From contig JAEZOU010000076.1 of the NCBI GenBank assembly GCA_023413895.1, positions 1 to 58,864 of the forward strand: a DNA stretch of 58,864 nt, written 5' to 3'. The notes under the pieces are model-generated. The model saw only the letters and a program-made list of their open reading frames with translations, was not told the DNA's origin and searched no databases. Shown piece after piece: positions 38,075 through 46,789 of this stretch. A program made the translations under genes and the position numbers. Position 1 is the stretch's first letter, and each line of letters starts with the position of its first letter. Origin of the DNA: Bacteroidota bacterium (GTDB taxonomy: Bacteria > Bacteroidota > Bacteroidia > Bacteroidales > WCHB1-69).

Positions 38075-39022
38075 ATGACAGCATTAGTTAAAACAGATTT
38101 TCAATTTCCGAAGCAAAGTTCGGTATATCACGGCAAAGTAAGAGACGTATATAATATCAATGATGAGCAGTTAGTGATGGTGGTTACAGATAGAATTTCT
38201 GCTTTTGATGTAATTCTTCCCAAAGGAATTCCTTACAAAGGAGAGATTTTGAACCGTATTGCTGCTAAATTCTTAGATGCTACTGAAGATATTTGTCCTA
38301 ATTGGAAGATAGCTTCTCCCGACCCGATGGTAACGGCAGGTATTGCGTGTCAAGGAACACCCGTAGAGATGATTGTACGCGGCTACCTTTGTGGTAGTGC
38401 TTGGCGCTCGTATAAGAATGGCGCTCGCTCTATTTGTGGCGTACCAATTCCAGAAGGCATGCGTGAAAATCAGGCCTTTCCACAACCCATCATCACTCCT
38501 ACTACCAAAGCGGAACAAGGTGCACACGATGAGGATATCTCTAAAGAGGAGATTCTTGCCCAAAATTTGGTTTCACCAGAAATCTATGCCCTAATGGAAA
38601 AATATGCAATGGAACTCTTCCAAAGAGGAACAGAAATTGCTAAAAAACAGGGACTTATTTTAGTGGACACCAAATATGAATTCGGATTGAAAGATGGAAA
38701 ATTATATCTAATTGATGAAATTCACACTCCCGACTCCTCTAGATATTTCTATGCTGATGAGTATGAAGAACGTTTCCAAAACAATCTTCCTCAAAAACAA
38801 CTCTCCAAAGAATTTGTCCGCGAATGGCTGATGGAAAATGGTTTCCAAGGAAAAGAGGGACAACAAATTCCAGAGATGACTGACGAAATCGTAAACAATA
38901 TTTCAAACCGCTATATCGAACTATACGAGAATATTACAGGTGAGAAATTTGTTAAATCTGAAACTGGCGACCTAGCTACACGCATTGAAACCAATGTTAA
39001 AAATTATCTGATAAACCATTAA
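38075..39022 (+). CDS. purC: phosphoribosylaminoimidazole-succinocarboxamide synthase (SAICAR synthetase)
   Basis: Adds aspartate to CAIR in purine synthesis. The N-terminal VYHGKVRDVYNI motif, VTDRISAFDVILP, VEMIVRGYLCGSAWRSYK and LYLIDEIHTPDSSRYF are all present. The 315-residue length matches the longer type with a C-terminal extension. It stands alone between divergent promoters and a strong terminator. Confidence 0.97.
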   Translation: MTALVKTDFQFPKQSSVYHGKVRDVYNINDEQLVMVVTDRISAFDVILPKGIPYKGEILNRIAAKFLDATEDICPNWKIASPDPMVTAGIACQGTPVEMIVRGYLCGSAWRSYKNGARSICGVPIPEGMRENQAFPQPIITPTTKAEQGAHDEDISKEEILAQNLVSPEIYALMEKYAMELFQRGTEIAKKQGLILVDTKYEFGLKDGKLYLIDEIHTPDSSRYFYADEYEERFQNNLPQKQLSKEFVREWLMENGFQGKEGQQIPEMTDEIVNNISNRYIELYENITGEKFVKSETGDLATRIETNVKNYLINH

Positions 39023-39051
39023 AATCTCCTCATTATTAAGAGATTTTACGC

Positions 39052-39099
39052 AACTCCCCGACTTAGCTCGCATATCTGTTTGCCAAGTCGGGGAGTTTT
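39052..39099 (+). terminator. purC terminator
   Basis: A 13-bp perfect stem, AACTCCCCGACTT (39052-39064) with AAGTCGGGGAGTT (39085-39097), 20-nt loop, followed by TTG TTT. GC-rich for this genome. Confidence 0.88.
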
Positions 39100-39124
39100 G
39101 TTTATTTAAGAGGATTGTTATTCC

Positions 39125-40519
39125 TTATTCTCTGCCGATAAAGTTCTCTAATTCTTCAACGGTTTTGGGAATTGCAGGACCTAAAATGCGATGACCTGTT
39201 TCCGTAATTAGCACATCGTCTTCAATGCGAATACCGCCAAAGTCTCTGTACTCTTCCACTTTATCGTAGTTGATATATTCTTCAAATTTCTTTTCGTTTT
39301 TCCAAATATCAATAAGATGAGGAACAAAGTAAATTCCTGGTTCTACAGTGAGAACGTGCCCTGGTCGTAACTCCTTAGCCATACGCAAAGAGCCCCAACC
39401 AAAGATTTTGCTACGTTGGATAGTGTCGTCGTAGCCTACATAATTTTCGCCTAAGTCCTCCATATCGTGAACATCTAAACCCATCTGATGACCTAAACCG
39501 TGAGGCATAAAGAGTGCAGTAGCACCAGCTTCTACAGCTGCTTCTGTATCGCCTTTCATCAAGCCTAATGCTTTTAAACCATCTGTAATAATGGTCATCG
39601 CTAATTTATGAATTTCTCGGTAACGAATACCAGGCTTGCACGCATTGATACCCTCAACATTAGCTTTGAGTACGATTTCATAAATAGCTTTCTGTTTGGG
39701 TGTGAATTTGCCATTTACAGGAAAGGTACGGGTGTTGTCAGAAGAATAGTTCATTAGATTCTCCGCTCCCGCATCCATCAACAATAGTTTTCCATCTTCC
39801 AAAACTTGGTTGTGGTTGTGATTGTGCAAGGTTTCACCATGTTGCGAGAGGATTATTGGGAAAGAAACACCATTCCCATAACTCAATGTAATCCCTTCTG
39901 CAATGCCAAATAGTTCCTGTTCTGTTTTGCCTACACGACAATTTTTCATCACTTCGGTGTGCATTTTATGTCCAATAACACACGCTTTTTCAATCTCCTG
40001 AATTTCAAACTCATCTTTTATCTCGCGAAGTGATACAATACTTTTTATAAGTGCTACTGATGCGGAAGCCTTGAGATCGTCAATATCAATACATGTAAGC
40101 TTAGATAAGGCGATTTTATTCTCAGCACGGTAAGGTGGCGTGAAATGAATTTTTCTACCTTTTTGTGCAGCAATATAACTCGCTAATTCCGCCATCGGAC
40201 GTGTCTCTGTAATTCCTACGCGAGCAGCTAAATCTTGAACTTTGGGTTGGTCACCCATCCAAATAATGTCGTCAATCTCAAAATCGGTTCCAAATAAAAT
40301 GGTTTGTTCGTTGTCAAAATCAATGACTGCAGCAAAATTGGAAAGCGATAAACCAAAGAAATATAGAAAGTTACTATCTTGACGTTGTTTATATTGATTG
40401 GAAGGATAGTTCATTGGAGATTCTTCATTGCCTAAAAATAGGGCAATGCCCTCTTTCATCAGTTGGGTGAGTTTTGCTCTTCTATTTTGATATACTTTAG
40501 AGTCAAATAATGGATTCAT
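39125..40519 (-). CDS. pepP: Xaa-Pro aminopeptidase (M24B, aminopeptidase P)
   Basis: Dimetal peptidase that removes an N-terminal residue before proline. An N-terminal aminopeptidase-P domain (1-150) includes FLGNEESPMNYPSN. The pita-bread domain has metal ligands in LLMDAGAE, SSDNTRTFPV, HGLGHQMGLDVHD, TVEPGIYFVP and GGIRIEDDVL. At 464 residues the length is typical. It begins 1 base after the PorW/SprE-like stop in the same unit. Confidence 0.95.
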   Translation of the reverse strand: MNPLFDSKVYQNRRAKLTQLMKEGIALFLGNEESPMNYPSNQYKQRQDSNFLYFFGLSLSNFAAVIDFDNEQTILFGTDFEIDDIIWMGDQPKVQDLAARVGITETRPMAELASYIAAQKGRKIHFTPPYRAENKIALSKLTCIDIDDLKASASVALIKSIVSLREIKDEFEIQEIEKACVIGHKMHTEVMKNCRVGKTEQELFGIAEGITLSYGNGVSFPIILSQHGETLHNHNHNQVLEDGKLLLMDAGAENLMNYSSDNTRTFPVNGKFTPKQKAIYEIVLKANVEGINACKPGIRYREIHKLAMTIITDGLKALGLMKGDTEAAVEAGATALFMPHGLGHQMGLDVHDMEDLGENYVGYDDTIQRSKIFGWGSLRMAKELRPGHVLTVEPGIYFVPHLIDIWKNEKKFEEYINYDKVEEYRDFGGIRIEDDVLITETGHRILGPAIPKTVEELENFIGRE

Positions 40520-40520
40520 A

Positions 40521-43310
40521 TTAATTTCCTTTCTTATTTATAGGTTGAACATTTCTTTGAGGTAAAGAGTTTGTTTTATTCACTTTGGGTGGCGCGACCG
40601 ACGCAGGAGCTTCTGTTGCTGGAGTTATCTTTGCCGCTGGGCCTTGCGGTTTGTAGTGATATTGGAAGAAATCGTTGTATAAATTTCGTTTGTCGGTCTT
40701 GTTGTAGTAGGTAGTATAGTTGACTGCACTCATTGCGTAGAGTTTTATGTCTCCAGAGGCAAATTTCGGACCAAAGTTTACATCGTTGACAATTACCGAA
40801 TAGTAGTTCATTGCACCTTCCATATTTTTGAATTTGGAAAGAGTTACCAATTGTTCATCTTGATTGATATAGAAACTGTTGATATTAAATTTTTGCAGAC
40901 TGAAAAATTCGCGATTGAAAGCGGAAAGTTCTGATTTAATATCCGCAACAGTATACTTGTGAATATTGACAATCAATACAATATAGTGTTGTTCGTTAGG
41001 ATTAAATTTGAAAGGTGAGGCTGGCGGTGCAGCAGGTCCCTCTTGTTGTATTTGAAGAGAATCGCCTACACTGGCCAAAATTTCAGAAACGTTAGCAAAG
41101 TTAGATAGATAGATTTTTGCTAGTTCGGCTACTCCAGAGTTTGGGTAGGTAGTGATGATTTGGGTTAATGCTGATTTTAAGGTATCCTCACCATGTATTT
41201 GTCCGACCGATACCGCACGGAGATATTCAAATTTCGATTTCAACGTTTCGTCAGCACAATTAGGAATTACTTGATCTGCTTCTGCAACTACATTTGCCCA
41301 ACGTTTGTTTACATAATTGTCGTATGTAGTTTCATATCTCTTTTCAAACTCTTTCATCTTCTCTAGCAGCTTGGTGTAATACTGCGGGTCAAGAATGAGT
41401 TTGGCGTAATCACTTTCAGGGTAACGTGTCAAAATGATGTTTTTATTTTCATCACTTTTACTTTGATTCTTTAGCTTTCCATAACTGGAGTAGAGAATAT
41501 AGTAGGAAGGTAGTGCATTGGTATCTTGCGGAAAACGAGTAGTAAGACTTTCTAACATTTCATTAGCGCGAGGATAGTCGAGAAGTTGGTCGTAATAGAT
41601 AATTCCTGCGTTATACATGGCTACGGAAATCAATGCGTTAGATGTATCAATGGCACCTGGCGTCAGCGGCAAATCTTGAGTATAATATGCAGGTTTCTTG
41701 GGGTCAGTTTCGCGTTGTACAATAAGGTTTCCATCTTCATCATATTGTGGAATAGTGTCGGCTCCACTATTCATATTTTCCATATCATCGAAACTGATTT
41801 GTTGCTTGTTACTTACTAACCAATTATCTTCCAATTTTCTATTTCCAAATCTTCTGTAGAATTCTGTGGCTCCAGCACTTACCAATCCTGGGTTATAAAA
41901 ATACCATTCAGTACTTCCGCTAGTATTTACGTTAACGTTAGCAAAACTTGAGGTGGATTGCAATAACAACATTCTGTCTGCTTCCTCTTTGGCAAGACGA
42001 CGTTCTTCTTCAGTATATTTGTTAATCATTTTCCTTACCCAAGCATCTCGTTGCGCAGGTGTCATCTTGGCTATCCGTTGTAAACTATCTTGTAATTCAA
42101 TTACTTGAAGGTTATCAACAAGATCTTTCAAAGTAGCAGCTTTACTGATGATAGAATTGTAATTCGGATAATCTTTAGGGAGTGCTATTAATGCAGTGTC
42201 GTAATAGTGCTGCGCCGTTACATATTCGTTGTCTTCAAAAAATAGGTCCGCCAATGTAATGGAAGATAGAGTTTTTTGATAGTTGTTGTTAACAGATGTA
42301 GCAACTGATTTGGCTAAAAATTCCATACGTTCTTCTCGGTTTTCGTCAATTCGCGAAATCTCAGAAAGTGCATAGTAAATTTGGTCTTGATAGTCGTTGT
42401 TTTTCTCTTCTTCTAACATTTTACCAAACTCCTTGATAATAAGATCTTTGGACTCTTTCGTTCCATCATAATTAGAAGCTAAATGCATTCTTGCAGAAAA
42501 TTCCATTGAGTAAGGTGGCGTACTTTTGATGACTGCTAAAAAATGTTGTTGAGCATTTTTGGGTTCATCAATGGTTTCGTAAAGTTGTCCCAACATAAAA
42601 TGCATTCTGTTTCGGAAATCTTTTTTAGGTCGATTTTTGAGTGCATCTAACAGATATTCAATAGCAATCTCTTTGTCGCCATCGGGTGCGGTTAGGTTAT
42701 ACTCCACAACGGCAGCATCATAAAGAAGATTTAATTTCTTTGACTTTTTGTCTTGTACGTATGGATAGATTTCGTCCAAAAGAGTTTGCGCACGAGAATA
42801 ATATTTTTGACGTAGGGCACAACGGGCATTTAAGATCTTTGCTTCCTCTCTTAATCCCCAATCTGGATATTGTGCATCAATATAGAAAAGATAACGTTGT
42901 GCTTGAGAGTAGTCTTGCCTATAAAAGAAAGCTTTACCCATCATCAAGTAGGCATCATCCATCGTCTTCACATATTCTTTACCACGAATTAGCATCGAGT
43001 GCTTGTAAATTGCTTTGGAAGCTTTTTCTATTGTTTTGTCAAATGAAGGAAGAGCGGAGCTAAGTTTCTCTTTAGGTGGATAATAGTAGATAGGAAGAAG
43101 CATGGTGTAATTGTCTTCTTGCTTCTTCTCAATATCTTCAATTCCCTTTTTTAAGGCTTCTTTACCATTGAAGTTGACATTATATTTAGATGTTATGGTA
43201 TGATATGCCCGATTAGGAAATGTATTTTTACGCGTTGAACAAGATGTTATACACACTAATACTCCTGTAATCAGGAGTATACAATATAGAATGTTGGATG
43301 ACTTTTTCAA
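40521..43310 (-). CDS. porW: PorW/SprE-family T9SS lipoprotein with TPR repeats (929 aa)
   Basis: PorW (SprE in Flavobacterium) is an outer-membrane-associated TPR lipoprotein needed for T9SS function, known to link PorK/PorN to the translocon. Signal peptide with lipobox CITSC (Cys24), then AYHTITSKYNVNFNGKEALKKG, the family's opening block. TPR-like helices cover about 80-360 and 560-760, with a gap marked by an ATNNNN-free disordered region near 430-520, and a Pro/Ala-rich tail (about 890-925). The likely start is TTG at 43310; no ATG precedes the signal peptide. The family match is by pattern memory. Confidence 0.85.
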   Translation of the reverse strand: MKKSSNILYCILLITGVLVCITSCSTRKNTFPNRAYHTITSKYNVNFNGKEALKKGIEDIEKKQEDNYTMLLPIYYYPPKEKLSSALPSFDKTIEKASKAIYKHSMLIRGKEYVKTMDDAYLMMGKAFFYRQDYSQAQRYLFYIDAQYPDWGLREEAKILNARCALRQKYYSRAQTLLDEIYPYVQDKKSKKLNLLYDAAVVEYNLTAPDGDKEIAIEYLLDALKNRPKKDFRNRMHFMLGQLYETIDEPKNAQQHFLAVIKSTPPYSMEFSARMHLASNYDGTKESKDLIIKEFGKMLEEEKNNDYQDQIYYALSEISRIDENREERMEFLAKSVATSVNNNYQKTLSSITLADLFFEDNEYVTAQHYYDTALIALPKDYPNYNSIISKAATLKDLVDNLQVIELQDSLQRIAKMTPAQRDAWVRKMINKYTEEERRLAKEEADRMLLLQSTSSFANVNVNTSGSTEWYFYNPGLVSAGATEFYRRFGNRKLEDNWLVSNKQQISFDDMENMNSGADTIPQYDEDGNLIVQRETDPKKPAYYTQDLPLTPGAIDTSNALISVAMYNAGIIYYDQLLDYPRANEMLESLTTRFPQDTNALPSYYILYSSYGKLKNQSKSDENKNIILTRYPESDYAKLILDPQYYTKLLEKMKEFEKRYETTYDNYVNKRWANVVAEADQVIPNCADETLKSKFEYLRAVSVGQIHGEDTLKSALTQIITTYPNSGVAELAKIYLSNFANVSEILASVGDSLQIQQEGPAAPPASPFKFNPNEQHYIVLIVNIHKYTVADIKSELSAFNREFFSLQKFNINSFYINQDEQLVTLSKFKNMEGAMNYYSVIVNDVNFGPKFASGDIKLYAMSAVNYTTYYNKTDKRNLYNDFFQYHYKPQGPAAKITPATEAPASVAPPKVNKTNSLPQRNVQPINKKGN

Positions 43311-43363
43311 TTTTAAAGAGTATAAATGAAACGTAATTATCTACTAACGTAATAACTATCTTT

Positions 43364-43975
43364 TTATTTTTTTATACTTTCAAAATATTGTTCCATAAGT
43401 CGTTGAATATATTTTCCTAATACATCAAACTCAATATTTACAATGGAACCTGGCGCAAAGTTATGAAAGTTGGTAACTTTATAGGTATATGGAATGATTG
43501 CCACAGAGAAATGTCCCTCTTCTGAATCTACAACAGTAAGGCTAACACCATTGATAGAGATAGAACCTTTGGGAACTGTGAAGTTGTTCTTGGTCGTGTC
43601 ATAGTTGAAGAAGAATCTCCAACTTCCATTGTCATCAACAACCTTTTCACAAACTGCAGTTTGGTCCACATGACCTTGTACAATATGACCATCAAACCTA
43701 CCATCCATCAACATACTGCGCTCTAAATTTACTTCATAACCAACATGCCAACTTTTGAGGTTAGTTTTGAGCATGGTTTCATCCATTGCCGTTACAACAT
43801 ATTGATTTTTAGCAGTATCAATACTTACAATGGTAAGACAGCAACCATCGTGCGCCATACTTTGGTCTATTTTTAGTTCATTTGCAAAATCAACTTCAAT
43901 AGTAAAATGATAGTTGCTATTTTCCTGTTCTATTTTAACGATTTTTCCTGTTTTTTCAACAATTCCTGTAAACAT
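43364..43975 (-). CDS. ribE: riboflavin synthase alpha subunit
   Basis: Makes riboflavin from two lumazine molecules. Two lumazine-binding repeats: the first begins MFTGIVEKTG and the second at DGRFDGHIVQGHVDQ. The 203-residue size is normal. I start at ATG 43975; the longer frame to 43999 runs through the -7 box. A second riboflavin gene, ribD, lies 11 kb away. No FMN riboswitch fits into the short leader. Confidence 0.95.
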   Translation of the reverse strand: MFTGIVEKTGKIVKIEQENSNYHFTIEVDFANELKIDQSMAHDGCCLTIVSIDTAKNQYVVTAMDETMLKTNLKSWHVGYEVNLERSMLMDGRFDGHIVQGHVDQTAVCEKVVDDNGSWRFFFNYDTTKNNFTVPKGSISINGVSLTVVDSEEGHFSVAIIPYTYKVTNFHNFAPGSIVNIEFDVLGKYIQRLMEQYFESIKK

Positions 43976-43995
43976 AGTCTCAAATTTTAAAGTTT

Positions 43996-44004
43996 GCAAA
44001 GGTA
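43996..44004 (-). promoter_or_regulatory. -7 box of ribE
   Basis: TACCTTTGC on the minus strand, 20 bases before the ATG at 43975; supports that start and gives a very short leader. Confidence 0.6.
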
Positions 44005-44014
44005 TATAAAAAAG

Positions 44015-45043
44015 TTAGATTTCTTGTTCTGGCATATAGATTTCCAAAACTTTACTTTTTCCATTGGGGACCAAATTGATATCGGGAAGAATGGCTGGCA
44101 CCAAAATGGTTTCACCAGCGTAAATTACTTCATGAATATCATCATTAAAAAGGTGAACTTCTCCTTCAATACACATATAAATAATGAAGGATTCGATATT
44201 TACATATACCTTTTGAATTGGTTTTTCAAAGTTTAATATATTGATATTGAAATATTTAGATCTAAAAAGTTTAGAAGAGGAGTTTTCTTTCTCTTCATAT
44301 TCAAGTTTGTATTCATATTTATCGTTAAAGTGAATGGCCTGCAGAGCTTCTGCACAATGAAGTTCTCGCGGATTCCCGTTGTCATCGGTACGATTCCAAT
44401 CAAAAATACGATATGTGCAGTCAGATGCTTGTTGAATCTCAGCTACCATAACACCTTTTCCGATAGCATGAATGGTTCCTGCAGGAATGAAGAAGGTATC
44501 CCCTTTTTGTACAGGATAGAAAACCAATAGTTTATCGACATAACCCTCTTTAACTGCTTTTTCGTAGTCGGCACGCTTTACACCTTTTTTGAAGCCAACG
44601 TAAAGACCTGCACCGGGTTCGCAATCAACAACATACCAAAGTTCATTTTTACCTTGTTGCCCATAAAGTTGATACGCCAATTCGTCGTCAGGGTGAACCT
44701 GCACAGAAAGGTCTTCGTTAGCGTCAATAAATTTGATAAGCAGTGGAAAACCAAGCCCGAAACGATTGTAAATAGGGTCTCCGACCAAGTCTCCCATGTA
44801 GAGTTCTATCATCTCTCGAAGATCGTTTTCTGCTAAATATCCATTATTTACTACAGATATATCTCCTTCTATATCAGATATTTCCCAACTTTCACCAAAT
44901 TTTCCGTCACGTTTCTCTTCATCGGAAATGACACCTCCGTTACGCTCAATCTGATAAATTTTATCGTATAATTTTTCTAATCGTTCTCCACCCCAGATTT
45001 TACTTTTAATGATGGGCGTAAATTTTAAAGGATATAAACTCAT
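44015..45043 (-). CDS. manA: mannose-6-phosphate isomerase, class I
   Basis: Zinc cupin that interconverts fructose-6-P and mannose-6-P, feeding GDP-mannose and surface glycans. PLKFTPIIKSKIWGGERL at the start, LSVQVHPDDELAYQ with the zinc ligands, GLYVGFKKGV, and FFIPAGTIHAIGKGV. At 342 residues it is the shorter Firmicutes/Bacteroidota type. It is 1 base downstream of the secreted 322-residue protein gene. Confidence 0.94.
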   Translation of the reverse strand: MSLYPLKFTPIIKSKIWGGERLEKLYDKIYQIERNGGVISDEEKRDGKFGESWEISDIEGDISVVNNGYLAENDLREMIELYMGDLVGDPIYNRFGLGFPLLIKFIDANEDLSVQVHPDDELAYQLYGQQGKNELWYVVDCEPGAGLYVGFKKGVKRADYEKAVKEGYVDKLLVFYPVQKGDTFFIPAGTIHAIGKGVMVAEIQQASDCTYRIFDWNRTDDNGNPRELHCAEALQAIHFNDKYEYKLEYEEKENSSSKLFRSKYFNINILNFEKPIQKVYVNIESFIIYMCIEGEVHLFNDDIHEVIYAGETILVPAILPDINLVPNGKSKVLEIYMPEQEI

Positions 45044-45044
45044 T

Positions 45045-46013
45045 TTATGGATTATTTTTTGTGGGTTGATAGTAATTACGCGGGGAAATTTTTACGGGTT
45101 GATATTTTTTGTCAGGATTTCGTCCTTGAACATTAGCATGAAAGACCCATTTCCCATTTTTAGGTATAAATCCTTGATTGATACTTGATTCAGGAACTAA
45201 GTACGAAGGCAACTGAGGCATTCCATCTTCTTGTTCAATAAGAGAATCAAAGATAATCATATCGCTATAAATCTGCTCATAAATCATTTTCCGAGTTTTA
45301 GAGTCTCGCTTACCTGTACTTTGCAAATAGTAATGATTTTCATATTTGAGTGATAATGTAGCATCTTTTGAGTATTTTAGAATTACACGAGCCACCTTAC
45401 TCTCATATTTACTGAAAATTTTCGCCCCAAATTTAATCGGTTTGTTCGACTTTAAGTTGAGTTGCAAAACTTCAATAATTTTTTCATTGGTAAATAGATT
45501 GTTCCCATTCCAACCTAATAAAGTATAGTAGGTTTTTTCTTTACTTTCTAAAGGAACGATTTTGTAGTAATTTGCTCCATACCAATTATTTTGATCACTA
45601 ATCATTGTGCTTGGATAAGCAATTGAACTACGTTTATCGTAAAGTGGATAAATGATATACTTCTTCCGATACTCGTTATATAAATGTATAAAACCGAAAT
45701 TTTCGTATGTATAATCATCTTTCAAAACATACCATGTAAATATTTTGAAAAGATTGTCGGGAGAAGCAACAACAGAAAAGTTTTTGACAGAGTCCCATTT
45801 AAATTTAAAAGAGTTTTTCTCCATCAAAACAGACTCCAAAAGATTCATAAAGTCCTCATTCAGAGAAATCCTTTCCTCTTCAGTCGGACTATACAACACC
45901 TCTTGACGTAACTTTATCAAGGAATCTTCCCAAAAACGAAAATCAAAGTTCTTTTGGCAAAATCCTGAATAAGAGAGTGTTAAAAAACATACTACAACGA
46001 AAACTCTTTTCAT
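45045..46013 (-). CDS. secreted protein of unknown function (322 aa)
   Basis: Signal peptide 1-19 (SYSGFCQ). The mature part is aromatic and basic with many Tyr, Phe and Lys and a 'WDSVKNFSVVASPDNLFKIFTWYV' -like strand region (about 73-96). From memory this composition resembles a Bacteroidota-only family of secreted proteins, but I cannot name one. No catalytic motif. It has its own -7 box and is upstream of manA. Confidence 0.8.
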   Translation of the reverse strand: MKRVFVVVCFLTLSYSGFCQKNFDFRFWEDSLIKLRQEVLYSPTEEERISLNEDFMNLLESVLMEKNSFKFKWDSVKNFSVVASPDNLFKIFTWYVLKDDYTYENFGFIHLYNEYRKKYIIYPLYDKRSSIAYPSTMISDQNNWYGANYYKIVPLESKEKTYYTLLGWNGNNLFTNEKIIEVLQLNLKSNKPIKFGAKIFSKYESKVARVILKYSKDATLSLKYENHYYLQSTGKRDSKTRKMIYEQIYSDMIIFDSLIEQEDGMPQLPSYLVPESSINQGFIPKNGKWVFHANVQGRNPDKKYQPVKISPRNYYQPTKNNP

Positions 46014-46025
46014 ATTTTTGTAAAC

Positions 46026-46034
46026 GCAAAAATA
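46026..46034 (-). promoter_or_regulatory. -7 box of the 322-residue protein and manA
   Basis: TATTTTTGC on the minus strand, 12 bases before the ATG at 46013. Confidence 0.55.
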
Positions 46035-46117
46035 ACAAAAATATGATATAAATTTCCAACCATTACGCTACTTTTGTAACGTTGAATTTTTGATAAATAG
46101 GTACAAATCCTTTAGAA

Positions 46118-46549
46118 TTACATCATATCAGGCATATCGTCCATCTCATCACTACCCTTAGTCATTGCAACGCTACGTTGAAGAGATGCCACCAATGAAC
46201 CTAACATTTTGGTAAGTTCCATTAGCTGACTCCTTGAATATTCCTTCTCTGACTCGCTCATATATGCCAATCGAGATGCAATTTCTGTAAAAACAACACA
46301 TTCTCTTACAGAACTTTTTGACATTTTTAAGTAATAGACAAATTGAGCTTTGTTACGAGCAGAACCTTCTGCAAGATTAAGAGCAATATTATGCGCAGAT
46401 TTCAAAAAAGGTTCTCCTAACGTACCTTTTGTAGAGTCAGGAAAAGTTGCTACAACATTGTGCAACCAATTGATGTAATCGAGAGCTTTTGCGTAGATTC
46501 TTAAGTCTTCAAATCGGAAGAAGCTAACTTCATTTTCTTGTTCGTTCAT
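46118..46549 (-). CDS. four-helix-bundle protein (23S rRNA intervening-sequence type)
   Basis: 143 residues. The pattern RFEDLRIYAKALDYINWLHNV ... NIALNLAEGSARN ... SSVRECVVFTEIASRL is that of the S23/IVS-encoded four-helix-bundle proteins. In some bacteria these lie inside 23S rRNA genes; in Bacteroidota they also occur as isolated genes, as here. Many relatives also occur near diversity-generating retroelements, but no reverse transcriptase is present. The C-terminal tail (GSDEMDDMPDMM) is Met/Asp-rich. It has a good promoter; function unknown. Confidence 0.85.
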   Translation of the reverse strand: MNEQENEVSFFRFEDLRIYAKALDYINWLHNVVATFPDSTKGTLGEPFLKSAHNIALNLAEGSARNKAQFVYYLKMSKSSVRECVVFTEIASRLAYMSESEKEYSRSQLMELTKMLGSLVASLQRSVAMTKGSDEMDDMPDMM

Positions 46550-46579
46550 GATGGCTTTTGTTTAGTTAGAAATATGCCA

Positions 46580-46609
46580 CAAAATTACTCATTTTTTTAA
46601 ATTATGCAA
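46580..46609 (-). promoter_or_regulatory. promoter of the four-helix-bundle gene
   Basis: On the minus strand: TTG (46609-46607), exactly 19 bases, then TAATTTTG (46587-46580). The TTG also lies in an 8-bp inverted repeat TTATGCAA/TTGCATAA (46602-46624). The rest of the 46550-46789 gap is T-rich on the plus strand and holds no gene. Confidence 0.65.
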
Positions 46610-46756
46610 CTTTTTTTTGCATAAAAATGCTTTTTTCTGATTTTTTTTATACAAAAGACCTATTTTTACCCATTTTTGCTCCACTTTATCACATTTTAAA
46701 CATCTTTTTTGCTTTGTTTTTTCTACAAGTAGCTTTTATTCAACCATTTTTTACTA

Positions 46757-46765
46757 TATTTTTGC
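46757..46765 (+). promoter_or_regulatory. -7 box of mutS2
   Basis: TATTTTTGC, 25 bases before the ATG at 46790. Confidence 0.6.
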
Positions 46766-46789
46766 AACATTAATATTAGAATCAATAAT

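Noticed and set aside
43976..44014. An FMN riboswitch upstream of ribE
   Set aside because: The leader after the -7 box is under 20 nt, far too short for an RFN element.
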